A DNA stretch of 64,000 nucleotides from Microbulbifer agarilyticus (GCF_019800665.1 NZ_JAHVKO010000004.1:682001-746000); one strand, 5' to 3'; shown: positions 37,695-47,392, counted from the first letter of the stretch. Notes: generated by a model from the sequence alone, not told the origin. Made by a program: numbers and translations.

Positions 37695-38672
37695 ATGGAA
37701 CTGCTGAAAGATCTCAATGCCGTTGATACCAGTCCGGTGATTCGCCGCCCGGACTATTCTGCGTTGCGCAGCCAACTGCCGCTGTTGGATTTTTCCTGTA
37801 GCGAGCCCCTGCCGGAAGCGGTGATTTCCTACCGCAATTTTTATCGACTCCAATTTTCTGAGGCCTGTGCCACCGGTATCGGCACCTTCAAGTCCGCCGG
37901 TTTTGAACTGGTTGCCCAGTACTGGTTTGTCGATAACCCCAAGGGCACTTTATTTATCTGTCACGGTTACTTTGACCACACCGGTATTTACGGTTCGGCC
38001 ATACGCTTTGGCCTGGAGCGTGGCTACAACGTGGTAATTGTGGATTTTCCCGGGCACGGACTATCGAGTGGTGAGCCTGTGGCCATCGATACCTTTCTGC
38101 AGTACCGCGAAGTGTTGGAAGCCCTGCTGAGCAAAGCCAGAAATAAAATGCCGGAACCCTGGCACGGCATGGGGCAGAGTACCGGTGGCGCGACCTTGCT
38201 GAGTTATCTGCAGTTCAGTTTGTGGCAGCCGTTCGACAAGATCATGCTGCTGGCACCGCTGGTGCGCCCGGCCAATTGGCACCTGCGCAAGTGGGTGTAT
38301 TACCTCGGGCGTTTTCTGATGCCGCACCCCAGCCGCGGGTTTAACATCAATACCCACGATGCGGAGTTTGCCCGCCGTCAGGCCCTGCGCGACCCGTTAC
38401 AATCGCCGGTTATGTCGATTCGTTGGCTGGGGGCCATGGTGGACTGGTTAAAGGTGTTCCCGAAAACCAACCGCAATCCCAAGCCCATTCTGGTGGTGCA
38501 GGGCACCGATGATAAAACCGTGGACTGGCGCTACAACATGGGCGCGATCGCAGACCGTTTCCCCAATAGTAAGCGCGTTATCGTGCGCGGCGCGCGCCAT
38601 CAGATGATCAACGAAACCCAGCCCTATCGGCATCAGATCATCGAAGCGCTCGAGCAGTGGCTGGCGGACTAG
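37695..38672 (+). CDS. Alpha/beta hydrolase (lysophospholipase/monoglyceride lipase-like)
   Basis: A 325-residue protein. ATG 37695 is taken with GGGG four bases upstream; ATG 37677 would add six residues. Fold features are LFICHGYFDHTGIYG, the VIVDFPGHGLSSG strand and the nucleophile elbow HGMGQSTGGATLLS, in which the usual GxSxG reads GQSTG. QGTDDKTVDW carries the acid and GARHQMINE the catalytic His. It resembles LypA/PldB-type serine hydrolases acting on lysophospholipids or monoacylglycerols. Substrate inferred only from family. Confidence 0.82.
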   Translation: MELLKDLNAVDTSPVIRRPDYSALRSQLPLLDFSCSEPLPEAVISYRNFYRLQFSEACATGIGTFKSAGFELVAQYWFVDNPKGTLFICHGYFDHTGIYGSAIRFGLERGYNVVIVDFPGHGLSSGEPVAIDTFLQYREVLEALLSKARNKMPEPWHGMGQSTGGATLLSYLQFSLWQPFDKIMLLAPLVRPANWHLRKWVYYLGRFLMPHPSRGFNINTHDAEFARRQALRDPLQSPVMSIRWLGAMVDWLKVFPKTNRNPKPILVVQGTDDKTVDWRYNMGAIADRFPNSKRVIVRGARHQMINETQPYRHQIIEALEQWLAD

Positions 38673-38709
38673 CTGTTTCGGGCGCTCTTCTCACAATCCT
38701 TTTTTAAAC

Positions 38710-39618
38710 TTATGCCTGTTGGCGGCGACGGTGTCGCCGCCGCTGCATGAGTGCGTCTGCGGAATAGAAGATCAGTGCCACCCACACAAAGGCAAAGGTG
38801 ATTAGCTTGGTGCTATCCATCGGCTCCTTGTAGATTACGATGGCGAAGATAAACATCAGGGTCGGCCCGATGTATTGCAGGAAGCCCAGGGTGGAAAGGT
38901 TCAAACGCCGCGCCGCAATGTTAAACAGCAGCAGTGGGGTGAGGGTGACGGGGCCAGCGGCCATCAGCAGTGCATTCATTTGCCAGCTGTTGTTGAGCAG
39001 GTTGCTGGTGGGGCTGCTGCTCCAGAACAGAAAGCCGAGCGCCAGCGGCAGCATGAACAGGGTTTCCACGGTTAGCCCGGTGAGGCTGTCCACCGGTGTC
39101 TTTTTGCGCACCAGGCCGTAGAGGCCGAAAGTCAGTGCCACACCGAGGGCCACCAGTGGCAGGCGCCCGTAGCTCCAGATTTCATAGGAAATCCCTACCG
39201 CGGCGAGGAACACCGCAAACCACTGCAGTGGGCGCAGCCGCTCCCCCATCGCCACTACACCGAGCAATACGCTGAAAATTGGGTTGATGTAATAGCCGAG
39301 GCTGGCATCCAGAATGTGGTCGCTATTGATCGCCCAGATAAAAATCAGCCAGTTACAGGTGATCAGGGCGGTAGTGATCAGCAGTGCAATCACTGTTTTG
39401 CGTGTGCGCAGAACTTCGCGCAATCCCGCAAGCTTGCCCAGCACTGCCAGCATGACCAGCGCCAGTACCAGCGACCAGATGCTGCGATGGCTGAGGATCT
39501 CCATTGCCGACAGGTCGTCCAGCAACTTGAAGTACAGCGGCGCGACGCCCCAGATAAAATAGGCACCAATACCGGCGAGCAGGCCGGTCGCGGCGGAGTC
39601 TGAGTTGTGATTGTTCAA
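38710..39618 (-). CDS. rarD: EamA-family transporter RarD
   Basis: A 302-residue, ten-helix drug/metabolite transporter. The opening GLLAGIGAYFIWGVAPLYFKLL, SHRSIWSLVLAL, the central TCNWLIFIWAIN followed by ASLGYYINPIFSVLLG, and RLNLSTLGFLQYIGPTLMF are typical of RarD. E. coli RarD was linked to chloramphenicol sensitivity; its natural substrate is unclear. The C-terminus is unusually Arg-rich (RRRHRRRQQA), and that coding stretch forms a 9-bp GC hairpin. It converges with the preceding hydrolase gene. Confidence 0.9.
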   Translation of the reverse strand: MNNHNSDSAATGLLAGIGAYFIWGVAPLYFKLLDDLSAMEILSHRSIWSLVLALVMLAVLGKLAGLREVLRTRKTVIALLITTALITCNWLIFIWAINSDHILDASLGYYINPIFSVLLGVVAMGERLRPLQWFAVFLAAVGISYEIWSYGRLPLVALGVALTFGLYGLVRKKTPVDSLTGLTVETLFMLPLALGFLFWSSSPTSNLLNNSWQMNALLMAAGPVTLTPLLLFNIAARRLNLSTLGFLQYIGPTLMFIFAIVIYKEPMDSTKLITFAFVWVALIFYSADALMQRRRHRRRQQA

Positions 39619-39723
39619 CGGGTATTACCTATGCTTCGCGGTTGGTATTGCGTAGCAGCAATGGGTACAGAAACAGCTCAACCGGGGATCACCCGGAGAT
39701 GCCGTAAACCATCTGACTGGAGG

Positions 39724-39774
39724 CACAATAAAGAAACCCGGGGTACTGTAGATTTACAGTAGCACCCGGGTTTC
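39724..39774 (-). terminator. Two-part rho-independent terminator of serA
   Basis: GAAACCCGGG/CCCGGGTTTC (10 bp) continues into TACTGTA/TACAGTA (7 bp) with a small internal bulge and GATT loop; on the minus strand it is followed by TTTATTGT. It lies 55 nt after the serA stop. Confidence 0.82.
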
Positions 39775-39828
39775 GGGGGAGTGTAACAGACGCCGGCGGC
39801 GCCCGTTAGCGGTGTCGAGCGTGTGTGC

Positions 39829-41061
39829 TTAGAACAGCACGCGGCAACGCAGAGTGCCGGGGATGTTCTTCAGCTTTTCCAGCGCCAGATCAGAGTATTC
39901 CGCGTCGACATCGATTACCACATAACCGACGGTCTCGTTGGTTTGCAGGAACTGCGCAGAGATGTTGATGCCGTTGTCAGAAAACACCTGGTTGATCGCG
40001 CCGAGTACGCCGGGCACATTCTTGTGGATGTGCAGCAGGCGGTGCGCACCAGCATGGCCGGGCAGGGCAACTTCCGGGAAGTTCACGGAGCTGGTGGTGG
40101 TGCCGTTGTCGGAGTAGAGCGCCAGTTTGTCGGACACTTCCACGCCGATGTTTTCCTGCGCTTCAACGGTAGAGCCGCCGACGTGCGGGGTGAGCAGGGC
40201 ATTGTCGAGACCGCGCAGCGGCGACTGGAATTCGTCGTCGTTGCCGCGCGGCTCCACCGGGAATACGTCGATGGCGGTGCCAGCAAGATGGCCGCTCTTC
40301 AGTGCTTCTGCCAGCGGCTCGATTTCTACCACGGTGCCGCGGGAGGCGTTCAGCAGGATGGCCCCCTTCTTCATTTTGGCAATCTGCTCGGCGCCAATCA
40401 TCCACTTGGTGGAGGGCAGTTCCGGCACGTGCAGAGAGACAACGTCAGCCTGAGCCAGCAGTTCGTCCAGGGTGTTGACCTGGCTGGCGTTACCCAGCGG
40501 CAGCTTGGTGACCACGTCGAAGAAGATCACGCGCATGCCGATGCCTTCGGCCAGTACCGAGGTCTGGGAGCCGATGGCGCCGTAACCGATGATACCGAGG
40601 GTTTTACCGCGGGCTTCGTAGGAACCCACTGCGGACTTTTTCCAGCCACCGCGGTGGCACACGATATTCTTCTCGGGGATACCGCGCAGCAGCATAATGG
40701 CTTCAGCGATCACCAGTTCGGCTACGCTTCGGGTGTTGGAATAGGGCGCGTTGAATACCGCAATACCCAGATCCGTAGCGGCTTCCAGGTCTACCTGGTT
40801 GGTGCCGATACAGAAGCAACCCACCGCGATCAGCTTGGGCGCATTCTCGAGCACTTTACGGGTCAGTTGGGTACGCGAACGAATGCCGACAAAGTGGGCA
40901 TCGGCAATCTTCTCGATCAGCTGGTCTTCCGGCAGCGCGGTTTTGATATATTCCACGTTGGTGTAACCACGGGAAGACAGCAGGTCCACGGCGGACTGGT
41001 GTACACCTTCCAGTAACAGGATGCGGATTTTGTCTTTCTGAAGAGAAGTCTGCGGAGCCAT
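39829..41061 (-). CDS. serA: D-3-phosphoglycerate dehydrogenase
   Basis: A 410-residue enzyme, equal in length to the E. coli form. The substrate domain has HFVGIRSRTQLT, the NAD domain GIIGYGAIGSQTSVLAEGIGM, and the catalytic His is in LTPHVGGSTVEAQENIG. The C-terminal ~80 residues form an ACT domain (LHIHKNVPGVLGAINQVF) that in this family binds serine for feedback inhibition. It commits 3-phosphoglycerate to serine synthesis, feeding one-carbon and methionine metabolism encoded earlier in the window. Divergent from the YcgM-like gene. Confidence 0.96.
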   Translation of the reverse strand: MAPQTSLQKDKIRILLLEGVHQSAVDLLSSRGYTNVEYIKTALPEDQLIEKIADAHFVGIRSRTQLTRKVLENAPKLIAVGCFCIGTNQVDLEAATDLGIAVFNAPYSNTRSVAELVIAEAIMLLRGIPEKNIVCHRGGWKKSAVGSYEARGKTLGIIGYGAIGSQTSVLAEGIGMRVIFFDVVTKLPLGNASQVNTLDELLAQADVVSLHVPELPSTKWMIGAEQIAKMKKGAILLNASRGTVVEIEPLAEALKSGHLAGTAIDVFPVEPRGNDDEFQSPLRGLDNALLTPHVGGSTVEAQENIGVEVSDKLALYSDNGTTTSSVNFPEVALPGHAGAHRLLHIHKNVPGVLGAINQVFSDNGINISAQFLQTNETVGYVVIDVDAEYSDLALEKLKNIPGTLRCRVLF

Positions 41062-41216
41062 ATCGGGTCTCTTGGCCGTGCGCGATGATGATCGGTCGCG
41101 GCGGGTTAAAGAAAAATCGGTTGGGGCTCACCGGGGGCCCGGCGAGGGCGGCATCATACCACAAGGGCTTTCCAAAGCTTTATACGCAATATCTATCCTA
41201 GCTATCGAATCTGGTT

Positions 41217-41879
41217 ATGTATCAACACGAATTTACCTGCAATACCCCCGTCAACCTGCCGCTCGGCAAAGTCGTGTGTGTTGGGCGCAACTATGCGGCA
41301 CATGCGGAGGAGCTGAGTAACCCGATCCCGGACGAGCCGCTGCTGTTTATCAAGCCGGCGACCTCGGTGGTGCCGATGGCGCAGCCGGTTCACCTTCCTC
41401 GTGGCCGCGGTAGCTGCCATTTCGAGGGGGAGCTGGCGCTGTTGATTGGCGAACGCCTGACCGATGCCAACCCCGGCGACGTACCCGGGGCGATTGCCGG
41501 GCTGGGGCTGGCTCTGGACCTCACGCTGCGGGAGTTGCAGTCGGACCTGAAAGGCAAGGGGCAGCCGTGGGAAAAGGCCAAGGGGTTTGATGGCGCCTGC
41601 CCGCTCTCGCCATTTGTGAAGCTGGACTGGTTGCCGGATTGGGACAACCTGACTTACACCCTGTGGCTAAATGGCGAGATCCGTCAGCGGGGCAAGTCCA
41701 ACCATATGCTGACGCCGATTCTGGATCTGGTTGCGTATATCAGTGAGTACTTCACCCTGATGCCGGGAGATGTGGTACTGACCGGCACGCCGGCGGGCGT
41801 GGGGGAGTTATTGGTTGGGGATCGTATCGCGATGGGACTCGAAGAGGACTGGCTCCGCTGCGAGACTGAGGTGGTTTGA
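41217..41879 (+). CDS. Fumarylacetoacetate hydrolase-family protein (YcgM-like)
   Basis: A 220-residue FAH-fold enzyme. The core motifs are KVVCVGRNYAAHAEEL, LLFIKPATSVV, the metal site FEGELALLIG (Glu-x-Glu with a later Asp in ALDLTLREL), KGFDGACPLSPF, and GDVVLTGTPAGVG. Members act as acylpyruvases or oxaloacetate decarboxylases; E. coli YcgM and human FAHD1 are the closest types. Start at ATG 41217; no strong Shine-Dalgarno. It ends opposite coq7 with element B in the gap. Confidence 0.87.
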   Translation: MYQHEFTCNTPVNLPLGKVVCVGRNYAAHAEELSNPIPDEPLLFIKPATSVVPMAQPVHLPRGRGSCHFEGELALLIGERLTDANPGDVPGAIAGLGLALDLTLRELQSDLKGKGQPWEKAKGFDGACPLSPFVKLDWLPDWDNLTYTLWLNGEIRQRGKSNHMLTPILDLVAYISEYFTLMPGDVVLTGTPAGVGELLVGDRIAMGLEEDWLRCETEVV

Positions 41880-41917
41880 TTTCGAGCCTTGATGGATAGG
41901 GGTGTGGCGCCCGAGCA

Positions 41918-42011
41918 CTGGGTATTCGTTTTCGGAACCGCTGTGAATACGTCCCTGTACGCTGCGTCGCAAACATCCCTGTTTGCGACGCTTCCGAAAA
42001 CGAATACCCAG
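41918..42011 (-). repeat. Long-stem element B (YcgM-coq7 gap)
   Basis: Perfect 19-bp outer arms at 41918-41936 and 41993-42011. The inner hairpin at 41964-41991 has a 12-bp stem. The core (41940-41960) folds through TAC/GTA. On the minus strand both loops read as CAGGGA: GTACAGGGACGT in the core and ACAGGGATGT in the inner hairpin. The stem bases of the core differ from those of elements A, C, D and E but still pair. Confidence 0.88.
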
Positions 42012-42044
42012 CACTCAGGCTTCGCATCTGAGAGCTGAGCTTTG

Positions 42045-42692
42045 TTAAACCCGGTAGCTGACCGAAGTCATCGCCTTAGAAACCAGTGTCATCAAACCTT
42101 TAACCGGGCCGGGGAAGCGTGCCCCGCCGGCATCCAGCGCTGCATGCTGATGCTTGGCCTCATCCACGAGCATCTGCTCCACCACCGCGCGGCTCTTTTC
42201 ATCCTGCTCAGGCAGTTCCTGCAGATGGCCTTCCAAGTGCTTGCACACCTGCTCTTCGGTGGCGGCGAGGAAGCCGAGGCTGACCTTGTCACTGATCTTG
42301 CCGGCGGCGGCGCCAATACCGAAGGACATGCCATACCAGAGTGGATTGAGCACGCTGGGGCGGCTGCCCAGTTCATCCAGGCGTTGCTCGCACCACGCCA
42401 AGTGGTCGATTTCTTCGTCCGCGGCGTGCTCCATCTCCGCGCGCACCTCGGGCAACTTGGCGGTCAGCGCCTGACCCTGATACAGGGCCTGGGCGCAAAC
42501 TTCACCGCTGTGATTGACTCGCATCAGCCCCGCCGCATGGCGGCGCTCACTGTCGGAAAGCTCCGCTTCATCCACTGCTTTCGCGGGTGACGGGCGCTCG
42601 TGACAGGGGGAGCCGGGGCTCAGGGTGCGCAGGGCGCGGTCCGCCTGCAGCAGCAGGCGGTCGAGTCCGGTCAATTGGCGGTGACTGCTCAA
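42045..42692 (-). CDS. coq7: 3-demethoxyubiquinol 3-hydroxylase Coq7
   Basis: A 215-residue di-iron hydroxylase of ubiquinone synthesis (2-octaprenyl-3-methyl-6-methoxy-quinol hydroxylation). Iron ligands are visible as [18 protein letters not shown], the [13 protein letters not shown]xxH, and [11 protein letters not shown] in the last helix. Length and the Arg-rich N-terminus match the gammaproteobacterial Coq7 type that replaces UbiF. It implies aerobic respiration with ubiquinone. Confidence 0.94.
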   Translation of the reverse strand: MSSHRQLTGLDRLLLQADRALRTLSPGSPCHERPSPAKAVDEAELSDSERRHAAGLMRVNHSGEVCAQALYQGQALTAKLPEVRAEMEHAADEEIDHLAWCEQRLDELGSRPSVLNPLWYGMSFGIGAAAGKISDKVSLGFLAATEEQVCKHLEGHLQELPEQDEKSRAVVEQMLVDEAKHQHAALDAGGARFPGPVKGLMTLVSKAMTSVSYRV

Positions 42693-42744
42693 GGTGCGTT
42701 CCTCTTTAGCTTCGTAGCTTTACCACTTCGTTTCGCGAGGGTTA

Positions 42745-44040
42745 TTAGGCCTCGGTCGGTTGCTCGCGCTCGATTGCGCGGTAACCGATGTCCTTGCGGT
42801 AGAAGACGCCTTCCCAGTAGATCTTGCTGGCGCACTCGTAGGCATTCTTCTGCGCGTCGGCAACAGTGTCACCCAGGGCGGTGGCGCAGAGCACGCGGCC
42901 GCCGCTGGTTACCACGCGTTCGCCGTCGAGCGCAGTGCCTGCCTGGAAGACTTTGGCGTTTTCGCTATCCGCCTTGTCCAGGCCGGAAATTGCATCACCC
43001 TTGCGGTAGCTGCCCGGGTAGCCATTGGCAGCCAGTACGACGCCCAGTGCCGGGCGGGAATCCCACTCTGCGGTGACCTGATCCAGGCGCTTTTCCACTG
43101 CGGCCATACACAGGTCAACCAGATCGGACTTAAGGCGCATCATGATCGGCTGGGTTTCCGGGTCGCCGAAGCGGCAGTTGTATTCGATGACCTTGGGGGT
43201 GCCCTCTGCGTTGATCATCAGGCCCGCGTACAGGAAACCGGTGTAGGGCATGCCTTCGGAGGAGAGGCCTTTCACGGTGGGCTCGATGACTTCGTCCATG
43301 ATGCGCTGGTACACGTCCTGGGTCACTACCGGTGCCGGGGAGTAGGCACCCATGCCGCCGGTGTTCGGCCCGGTGTCGCCGTCGCCAACACGTTTGTGAT
43401 CCTGGCTGGTGGCCATCGGCAGGATATTTTCTCCGTCCACCATCACGATGAAGCTGGCTTCTTCGCCGGTGAGGAATTCTTCGATCACTACGCGGCAGCC
43501 GGCGTCGCCGAAGGCGTTGCCAGAGAGCATGTCGCGCACGGCCAGCTCGGCTTGTTCTACGGTTTCGGCAACGATCACGCCTTTACCCGCGGCGAGGCCG
43601 TCGGCTTTAACCACGATGGGGGCGCCCTGCTCACGGATGTACTCGATGGCGGGCTCGATTTCGGTGAAGTTCTGGTAGGCGGCGGTGGGGATGGCGTGGC
43701 GCTCGAGGAATTCTTTGGTGAAGGCTTTGGAGCCTTCCAGCTGTGCGGCAGCTTTTTCCGGGCCGAAGATGTTGTGGCCGCGGCTGTTAAAGAAGTCGAC
43801 GATGCCGTCTACCAGCGGGGCTTCGGGGCCGACGATGGTGAGGTCGATGCCTTTTTCTTCCACCAGGTCGGAGAGGGCGGAGAAGTTGTCGACGCCGATG
43901 TTGACGTTCTGGACTTTGGATTCGTGGGCGGTGCCGGCGTTACCCGGCGCGACGAAGACGGTGTCTACGGCGGGGTTTTGGGCGGCCTTCCAGGCCAGTG
44001 CGTGTTCGCGGCCACCAGAGCCGATTACCAGGATGTTCAT
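42745..44040 (-). CDS. purD: Phosphoribosylamine-glycine ligase
   Basis: A 431-residue ATP-grasp enzyme (GARS) of purine synthesis. Markers are the opening MNILVIGSGGREHALAWKA, the PEAPLVDGI strand, KADGLAAGKGVIVAE, the ATP-grasp EEFLTGEEASFIVMVDG, and RFGDPETQPIMMRL with metal ligands. It follows purH on the minus strand, but a 288-nt gap containing element C separates them. Purines then pass to PurH at the last two steps. Confidence 0.96.
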   Translation of the reverse strand: MNILVIGSGGREHALAWKAAQNPAVDTVFVAPGNAGTAHESKVQNVNIGVDNFSALSDLVEEKGIDLTIVGPEAPLVDGIVDFFNSRGHNIFGPEKAAAQLEGSKAFTKEFLERHAIPTAAYQNFTEIEPAIEYIREQGAPIVVKADGLAAGKGVIVAETVEQAELAVRDMLSGNAFGDAGCRVVIEEFLTGEEASFIVMVDGENILPMATSQDHKRVGDGDTGPNTGGMGAYSPAPVVTQDVYQRIMDEVIEPTVKGLSSEGMPYTGFLYAGLMINAEGTPKVIEYNCRFGDPETQPIMMRLKSDLVDLCMAAVEKRLDQVTAEWDSRPALGVVLAANGYPGSYRKGDAISGLDKADSENAKVFQAGTALDGERVVTSGGRVLCATALGDTVADAQKNAYECASKIYWEGVFYRKDIGYRAIEREQPTEA

Positions 44041-44148
44041 TCTTGAGTTTCCCCGTGCCTGTGTTTTAGGTGGGCTAGTTTAGCATTCAGATGAGGTCAA
44101 CTGCTGCTCTACTGGCTTCAGGGGAAAAGTACCTGGCCAGTCCGTGGC

Positions 44149-44261
44149 GGGGCTATGGCTGGCGGCCTTTCGCGAGACACGCCGTAAACCCATCCCTGGG
44201 GGCTCGGCTGCGGCCATCCAGGCCGCAGACGGTCTCGCGAAAGGCCGCCAGCTACAGCCCC
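44149..44261 (-). repeat. Long-stem element C (purH-purD gap)
   Basis: Outer arms at 44149-44177 and 44233-44261 pair at 27 of 29 positions; both mismatches would be G-U on one RNA strand. The inner hairpin is 44208-44228 (8-bp stem, ATCCA loop, TGGAT on the minus strand). The core is at 44178-44205 with AAACCCATCCCTGGGGG. The GGA loops are sense to purH and purD transcription. Confidence 0.87.
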
Positions 44262-44328
44262 TTCGCGTCTGACTCTGCAGGTTGTTTACTGCAGAGTCAT
44301 TACAACAGTCGTCGTTTGTGTGACGTTA

Positions 44329-45918
44329 TCAGTGACGGAAGTGACGCATTCCGGTAAATACCATCGCCATGCCGTGCTCGTCGGCTGCAGAGATCACTTC
44401 TTCGTCGCGCATGGAGCCGCCGGGCTGGATGACGGCGCTGATGCCTACCTTGGCGGCGTTGTCGATGCCGTCGCGGAAGGGGAAGAAGGCGTCAGATGCC
44501 ATAACCGCGCCTTTTACTTCGAGGCCCGCATGCTCGGCCTTGATTGCGGCGATGCGCGCGGAGTTCACGCGGCTCATCTGGCCGGCGCCAACACCGATGG
44601 TGCGCCCGTCTTTGGCGTAGATGATGGCGTTGGATTTAACCATCTTGGCCACTTTCCACGCGAACAGCAGTTCGTCCAGCTGCTCTTCGGACGGTTGTAC
44701 CTTGGTGACCACCTTGAGGTCTTCCTTGGCAACCATGCCGTTGTCTTTTTCCTGGACCAGCAGGCCACCGGTTACGCGCTTGTAGTCGTAGGTTGCGGGG
44801 CGCTCCTGCTGTTCAGAAAGAGTGGGCCACTCGCCACATTCCAGCAGGCGAACGTTCTTCTTGGCGGATACGGCCTGGGCGGCTTCGGCGCTGACTTTGG
44901 GGGCGATGATAACTTCGGAGAACTGCTTGTCGACGATCAGCTGGGCGGTTTCAGCGTCCAGTTCGCGGTTGAAGGCGATGATGCCGCCGAATGCGGATTC
45001 CGGGTCGGTGGCGAAGGCCAGTTCGTAGGCGGTCTTGATGTCCGCAGCAACGGCAACACCACAGGGGTTGGCGTGCTTGACGATCACGCAGGCCGGCTCG
45101 TCGAACAGCTTGACGGTTTCCAGTGCGGCGTCGGTGTCGGCGACGTTGTTGAAGGACAGTTCCTTGCCCTGCAGCTGGCTGGCGGTGGATACGGAAGCTT
45201 CGGTTGCGTCTGCTTCTACGTAGAAGGCCGCTTTCTGGTGCGGGTTCTCGCCATAGCGCATGTCCTGGGCTTTCTCGAACTGGGTGTTGAAGGTGTTCGG
45301 GAATTCGCGGGCTTCGTTGTTGGTGTTACGCGCGCCGAAGTGGTTGGCGATCATGCCGTCGTACTGGGCGGTGTGTTCGAACGCCTGCACCATCAGGTCG
45401 TAGCGGGTTTCGTAACCGAGCGCGCCTTCGTTGGCTTTCATCTCTTCGATCACGGTATCGTAGCTGTGGGCGTTGACCACGATGGCCACATCTTTGTGGT
45501 TTTTGGCCGCGGAGCGGACCATGGTGGGGCCGCCGATGTCGATGTTTTCGATGGCGGTGGGCAGGTCGCAGTTGGGGTCCGCGACAGTGGCTTTGAACGG
45601 ATACAGGTTCACCACAACCATATCGATGGGCTTGATGCCGTGCTCGTCCATTACCGCGTCGTCTTTGCCGCGACGGCCCAGGATGCCGCCGTGTACTTTC
45701 GGATGCAGGGTCTTAACGCGACCGTCCATCATTTCCGGGAAGCCAGTGTAATCGGAAACTTCCACAACCGGGATGCCGGCTTCGCCCAGCTGGCGGTAGG
45801 TGCCACCGGTAGAGAGGATCTCTACGCCCATGGCGGAGAGTTCACGGGCGAACTCCACAATGCCGGTTTTATCGGAAACGCTGATCAGCGCGCGGCGAAC
45901 GGCCACCTTGTCAGTCAT
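44329..45918 (-). CDS. purH: Bifunctional AICAR transformylase/IMP cyclohydrolase
   Basis: A 529-residue enzyme of normal length for the last two steps of IMP synthesis. The N-terminal MGS-like cyclohydrolase domain has [18 protein letters not shown] and [17 protein letters not shown]. The C-terminal formyltransferase domain has [24 protein letters not shown] with the catalytic Lys-His, and the closing [18 protein letters not shown]. It lies between fis (terminator in the gap) and purD (element C in the gap). Confidence 0.97.
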   Translation of the reverse strand: MTDKVAVRRALISVSDKTGIVEFARELSAMGVEILSTGGTYRQLGEAGIPVVEVSDYTGFPEMMDGRVKTLHPKVHGGILGRRGKDDAVMDEHGIKPIDMVVVNLYPFKATVADPNCDLPTAIENIDIGGPTMVRSAAKNHKDVAIVVNAHSYDTVIEEMKANEGALGYETRYDLMVQAFEHTAQYDGMIANHFGARNTNNEAREFPNTFNTQFEKAQDMRYGENPHQKAAFYVEADATEASVSTASQLQGKELSFNNVADTDAALETVKLFDEPACVIVKHANPCGVAVAADIKTAYELAFATDPESAFGGIIAFNRELDAETAQLIVDKQFSEVIIAPKVSAEAAQAVSAKKNVRLLECGEWPTLSEQQERPATYDYKRVTGGLLVQEKDNGMVAKEDLKVVTKVQPSEEQLDELLFAWKVAKMVKSNAIIYAKDGRTIGVGAGQMSRVNSARIAAIKAEHAGLEVKGAVMASDAFFPFRDGIDNAAKVGISAVIQPGGSMRDEEVISAADEHGMAMVFTGMRHFRH

Positions 45919-45977
45919 ATCGCATCGTCCATTCAGATGTGTAAAGAGCAGGTTAAAAACGTTGGAAATACAAATAG

Positions 45978-46010
45978 CGAGGGGGGATGAGCTCAGCTCA
46001 TCCCCCCTCG
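45978..46010 (-). terminator. Strong hairpin after fis, probable terminator or attenuator
   Basis: A 16-bp perfect inverted repeat (CGAGGGGGGATGAGCT and its complement) with a one-base centre; on the minus strand CTATTTGTATTT follows. It sits 48 nt after the fis stop and 60 nt before purH. The T-tract is imperfect. Confidence 0.7.
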
Positions 46011-46058
46011 TCGAATTTTTGCCGCTCCGGCTTTGGCTGCCTGGAGCGGTTGGCTGCC

Positions 46059-46358
46059 TTACAGCAGGCCGTAGCGCTTAAGCTTCTTGCGCAGGGTGCC
46101 CCGGTTGAGGCCCAGCAGCTGCGCTGCGCGGGTCTGGTTGTGGCGGGTGTGCTTCATCACCACTTCCAGCATAGGCGCTTCAATCTCAGACAGCACCATA
46201 TCGTACACGTCGGTTACCATCTGTCCGTCCAGGTGGCGGAAGTAGTTTTCCATCGCGTGCTCAACCGCATCGCGCAAAGCTTGCGGCTGCTGTAGTTGAG
46301 TCTGGCCCCCAGTGGACACCACATCGCTGGTATCCGGAATTAATGCTTCGTTAGTCAT
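46059..46358 (-). CDS. fis: Nucleoid-associated regulator Fis
   Basis: A 99-residue protein, the standard Fis size (98). The C-terminal helix-turn-helix [19 protein letters not shown] is nearly the canonical Fis motif, and the N-terminal beta-arm region precedes the dimer helices. It overlaps dusB by 4 nt (ATGA), the classic dusB-fis operon arrangement. Fis binds and bends DNA and controls rRNA and growth-phase genes. Confidence 0.96.
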   Translation of the reverse strand: MTNEALIPDTSDVVSTGGQTQLQQPQALRDAVEHAMENYFRHLDGQMVTDVYDMVLSEIEAPMLEVVMKHTRHNQTRAAQLLGLNRGTLRKKLKRYGLL

Positions 46359-47392
46359 GCCGCTTTTGCCCCTCTAGTTATTCGGCGTTCAAACCACTCA
46401 CGAACGCTGGCATGTTGTGCTTCTGCGCTATCTATTCGGTTAAAGGCTTTACGAAACTCTTCGTTGTCCGCGAGAGTCTTTACGTACCAACCCACATGTT
46501 TACGGGCGATACGTACCCCCATAACCTCACCGTAGAAACGGTGCAGTTCACTCAAGTGAGTGATTAATATATCCCTGACTTCATCCAGTGAGGGCTCCGG
46601 CAGGTGCTCCCCCGTTGCGAGGTAGTGAGCAATCTCCCGGAATATCCATGGACGTCCCTGAGCCGCACGGCCAATCATGACCGCTTTGGCGCCGGTGTAG
46701 TCCAACACCTTGCGGGCCTTCTCCGCGCCAGTTATGTCGCCATTGGCGAAGACAGGTATCTTCACCGCCGACACAATCTCGGCAATGGTATCGAATTCGG
46801 CCTGACCATGGTAGCCACAGGCGCGGGTGCGTCCGTGAACTGCCAGTGCAGAAATCCCGAAATCTTCGGCCATCTTGGCCACCGTTACCCCGTTGCGGGA
46901 ATCCGGGCACCAGCCAGTGCGAATTTTCAGCGTCACTGGAACCGGAACCGAGGAAACCACTGCCTGCAGGATATCGGCGACCAGTTTCTCATCGCGCAGC
47001 AGGGCAGAACCCGCTGCTTTTTTGCACACCTTCTTTGCCGGGCAGCCCATATTGATGTCGATGATCTGGGCGCCGCGCTCAACATTTGCACGCGCGGCAT
47101 CGGCCATCATCTCTGGGTCACCACCGGCAATCTGTACCGAAATCGGCCCCGCCTCGCCGGCGTGGTTCAGGCGCATACGTGACTTGCGGCTGTTCCACAG
47201 ACTGGTGTCAGAGGTGACCATCTCGGATACGACCAAACCAGCGCCGAGCTCACGGCACAATTTGCGGAAGGGGCGATCGGTAACGCCGGCCATGGGCGCC
47301 AGGATAACTGGCGCTCCGATGTTATAGGGGCCTATGGCGAAGCTGCTTGGCAGTTCCGTGGGCAACGCACCCTCCCGCGGGTTTGGTCTCAT
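46355..47392 (-). CDS. dusB: tRNA-dihydrouridine synthase B
   Basis: A 345-residue FMN TIM-barrel enzyme. It shows [32 protein letters not shown], the catalytic Cys in [35 protein letters not shown] and the FMN-phosphate loop [14 protein letters not shown]. It reduces U17 of tRNA. The start at 47392 lacks a good Shine-Dalgarno and gives ~20 residues before the conserved barrel. Overlaps fis by 4 nt. Confidence 0.95.
   Translation of the reverse strand: MRPNPREGALPTELPSSFAIGPYNIGAPVILAPMAGVTDRPFRKLCRELGAGLVVSEMVTSDTSLWNSRKSRMRLNHAGEAGPISVQIAGGDPEMMADAARANVERGAQIIDINMGCPAKKVCKKAAGSALLRDEKLVADILQAVVSSVPVPVTLKIRTGWCPDSRNGVTVAKMAEDFGISALAVHGRTRACGYHGQAEFDTIAEIVSAVKIPVFANGDITGAEKARKVLDYTGAKAVMIGRAAQGRPWIFREIAHYLATGEHLPEPSLDEVRDILITHLSELHRFYGEVMGVRIARKHVGWYVKTLADNEEFRKAFNRIDSAEAQHASVREWFERRITRGAKAA

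Noticed and set aside
38721-38741. GC inverted repeat near the rarD 3' end
   Set aside because: It lies in the Arg-codon-rich coding end of rarD and has no T-tract, so it is explained by coding composition.
41918-42011. Element B as an ordinary bidirectional terminator
   Set aside because: There is no T-tract on either strand, and the conserved core shared with four other sites is not needed for termination.
44320-45990. Long plus-strand frame opposite purH
   Set aside because: purH is certain; the opposing frame is Gly/Val/Asp-rich without domains and is explained by codon bias.
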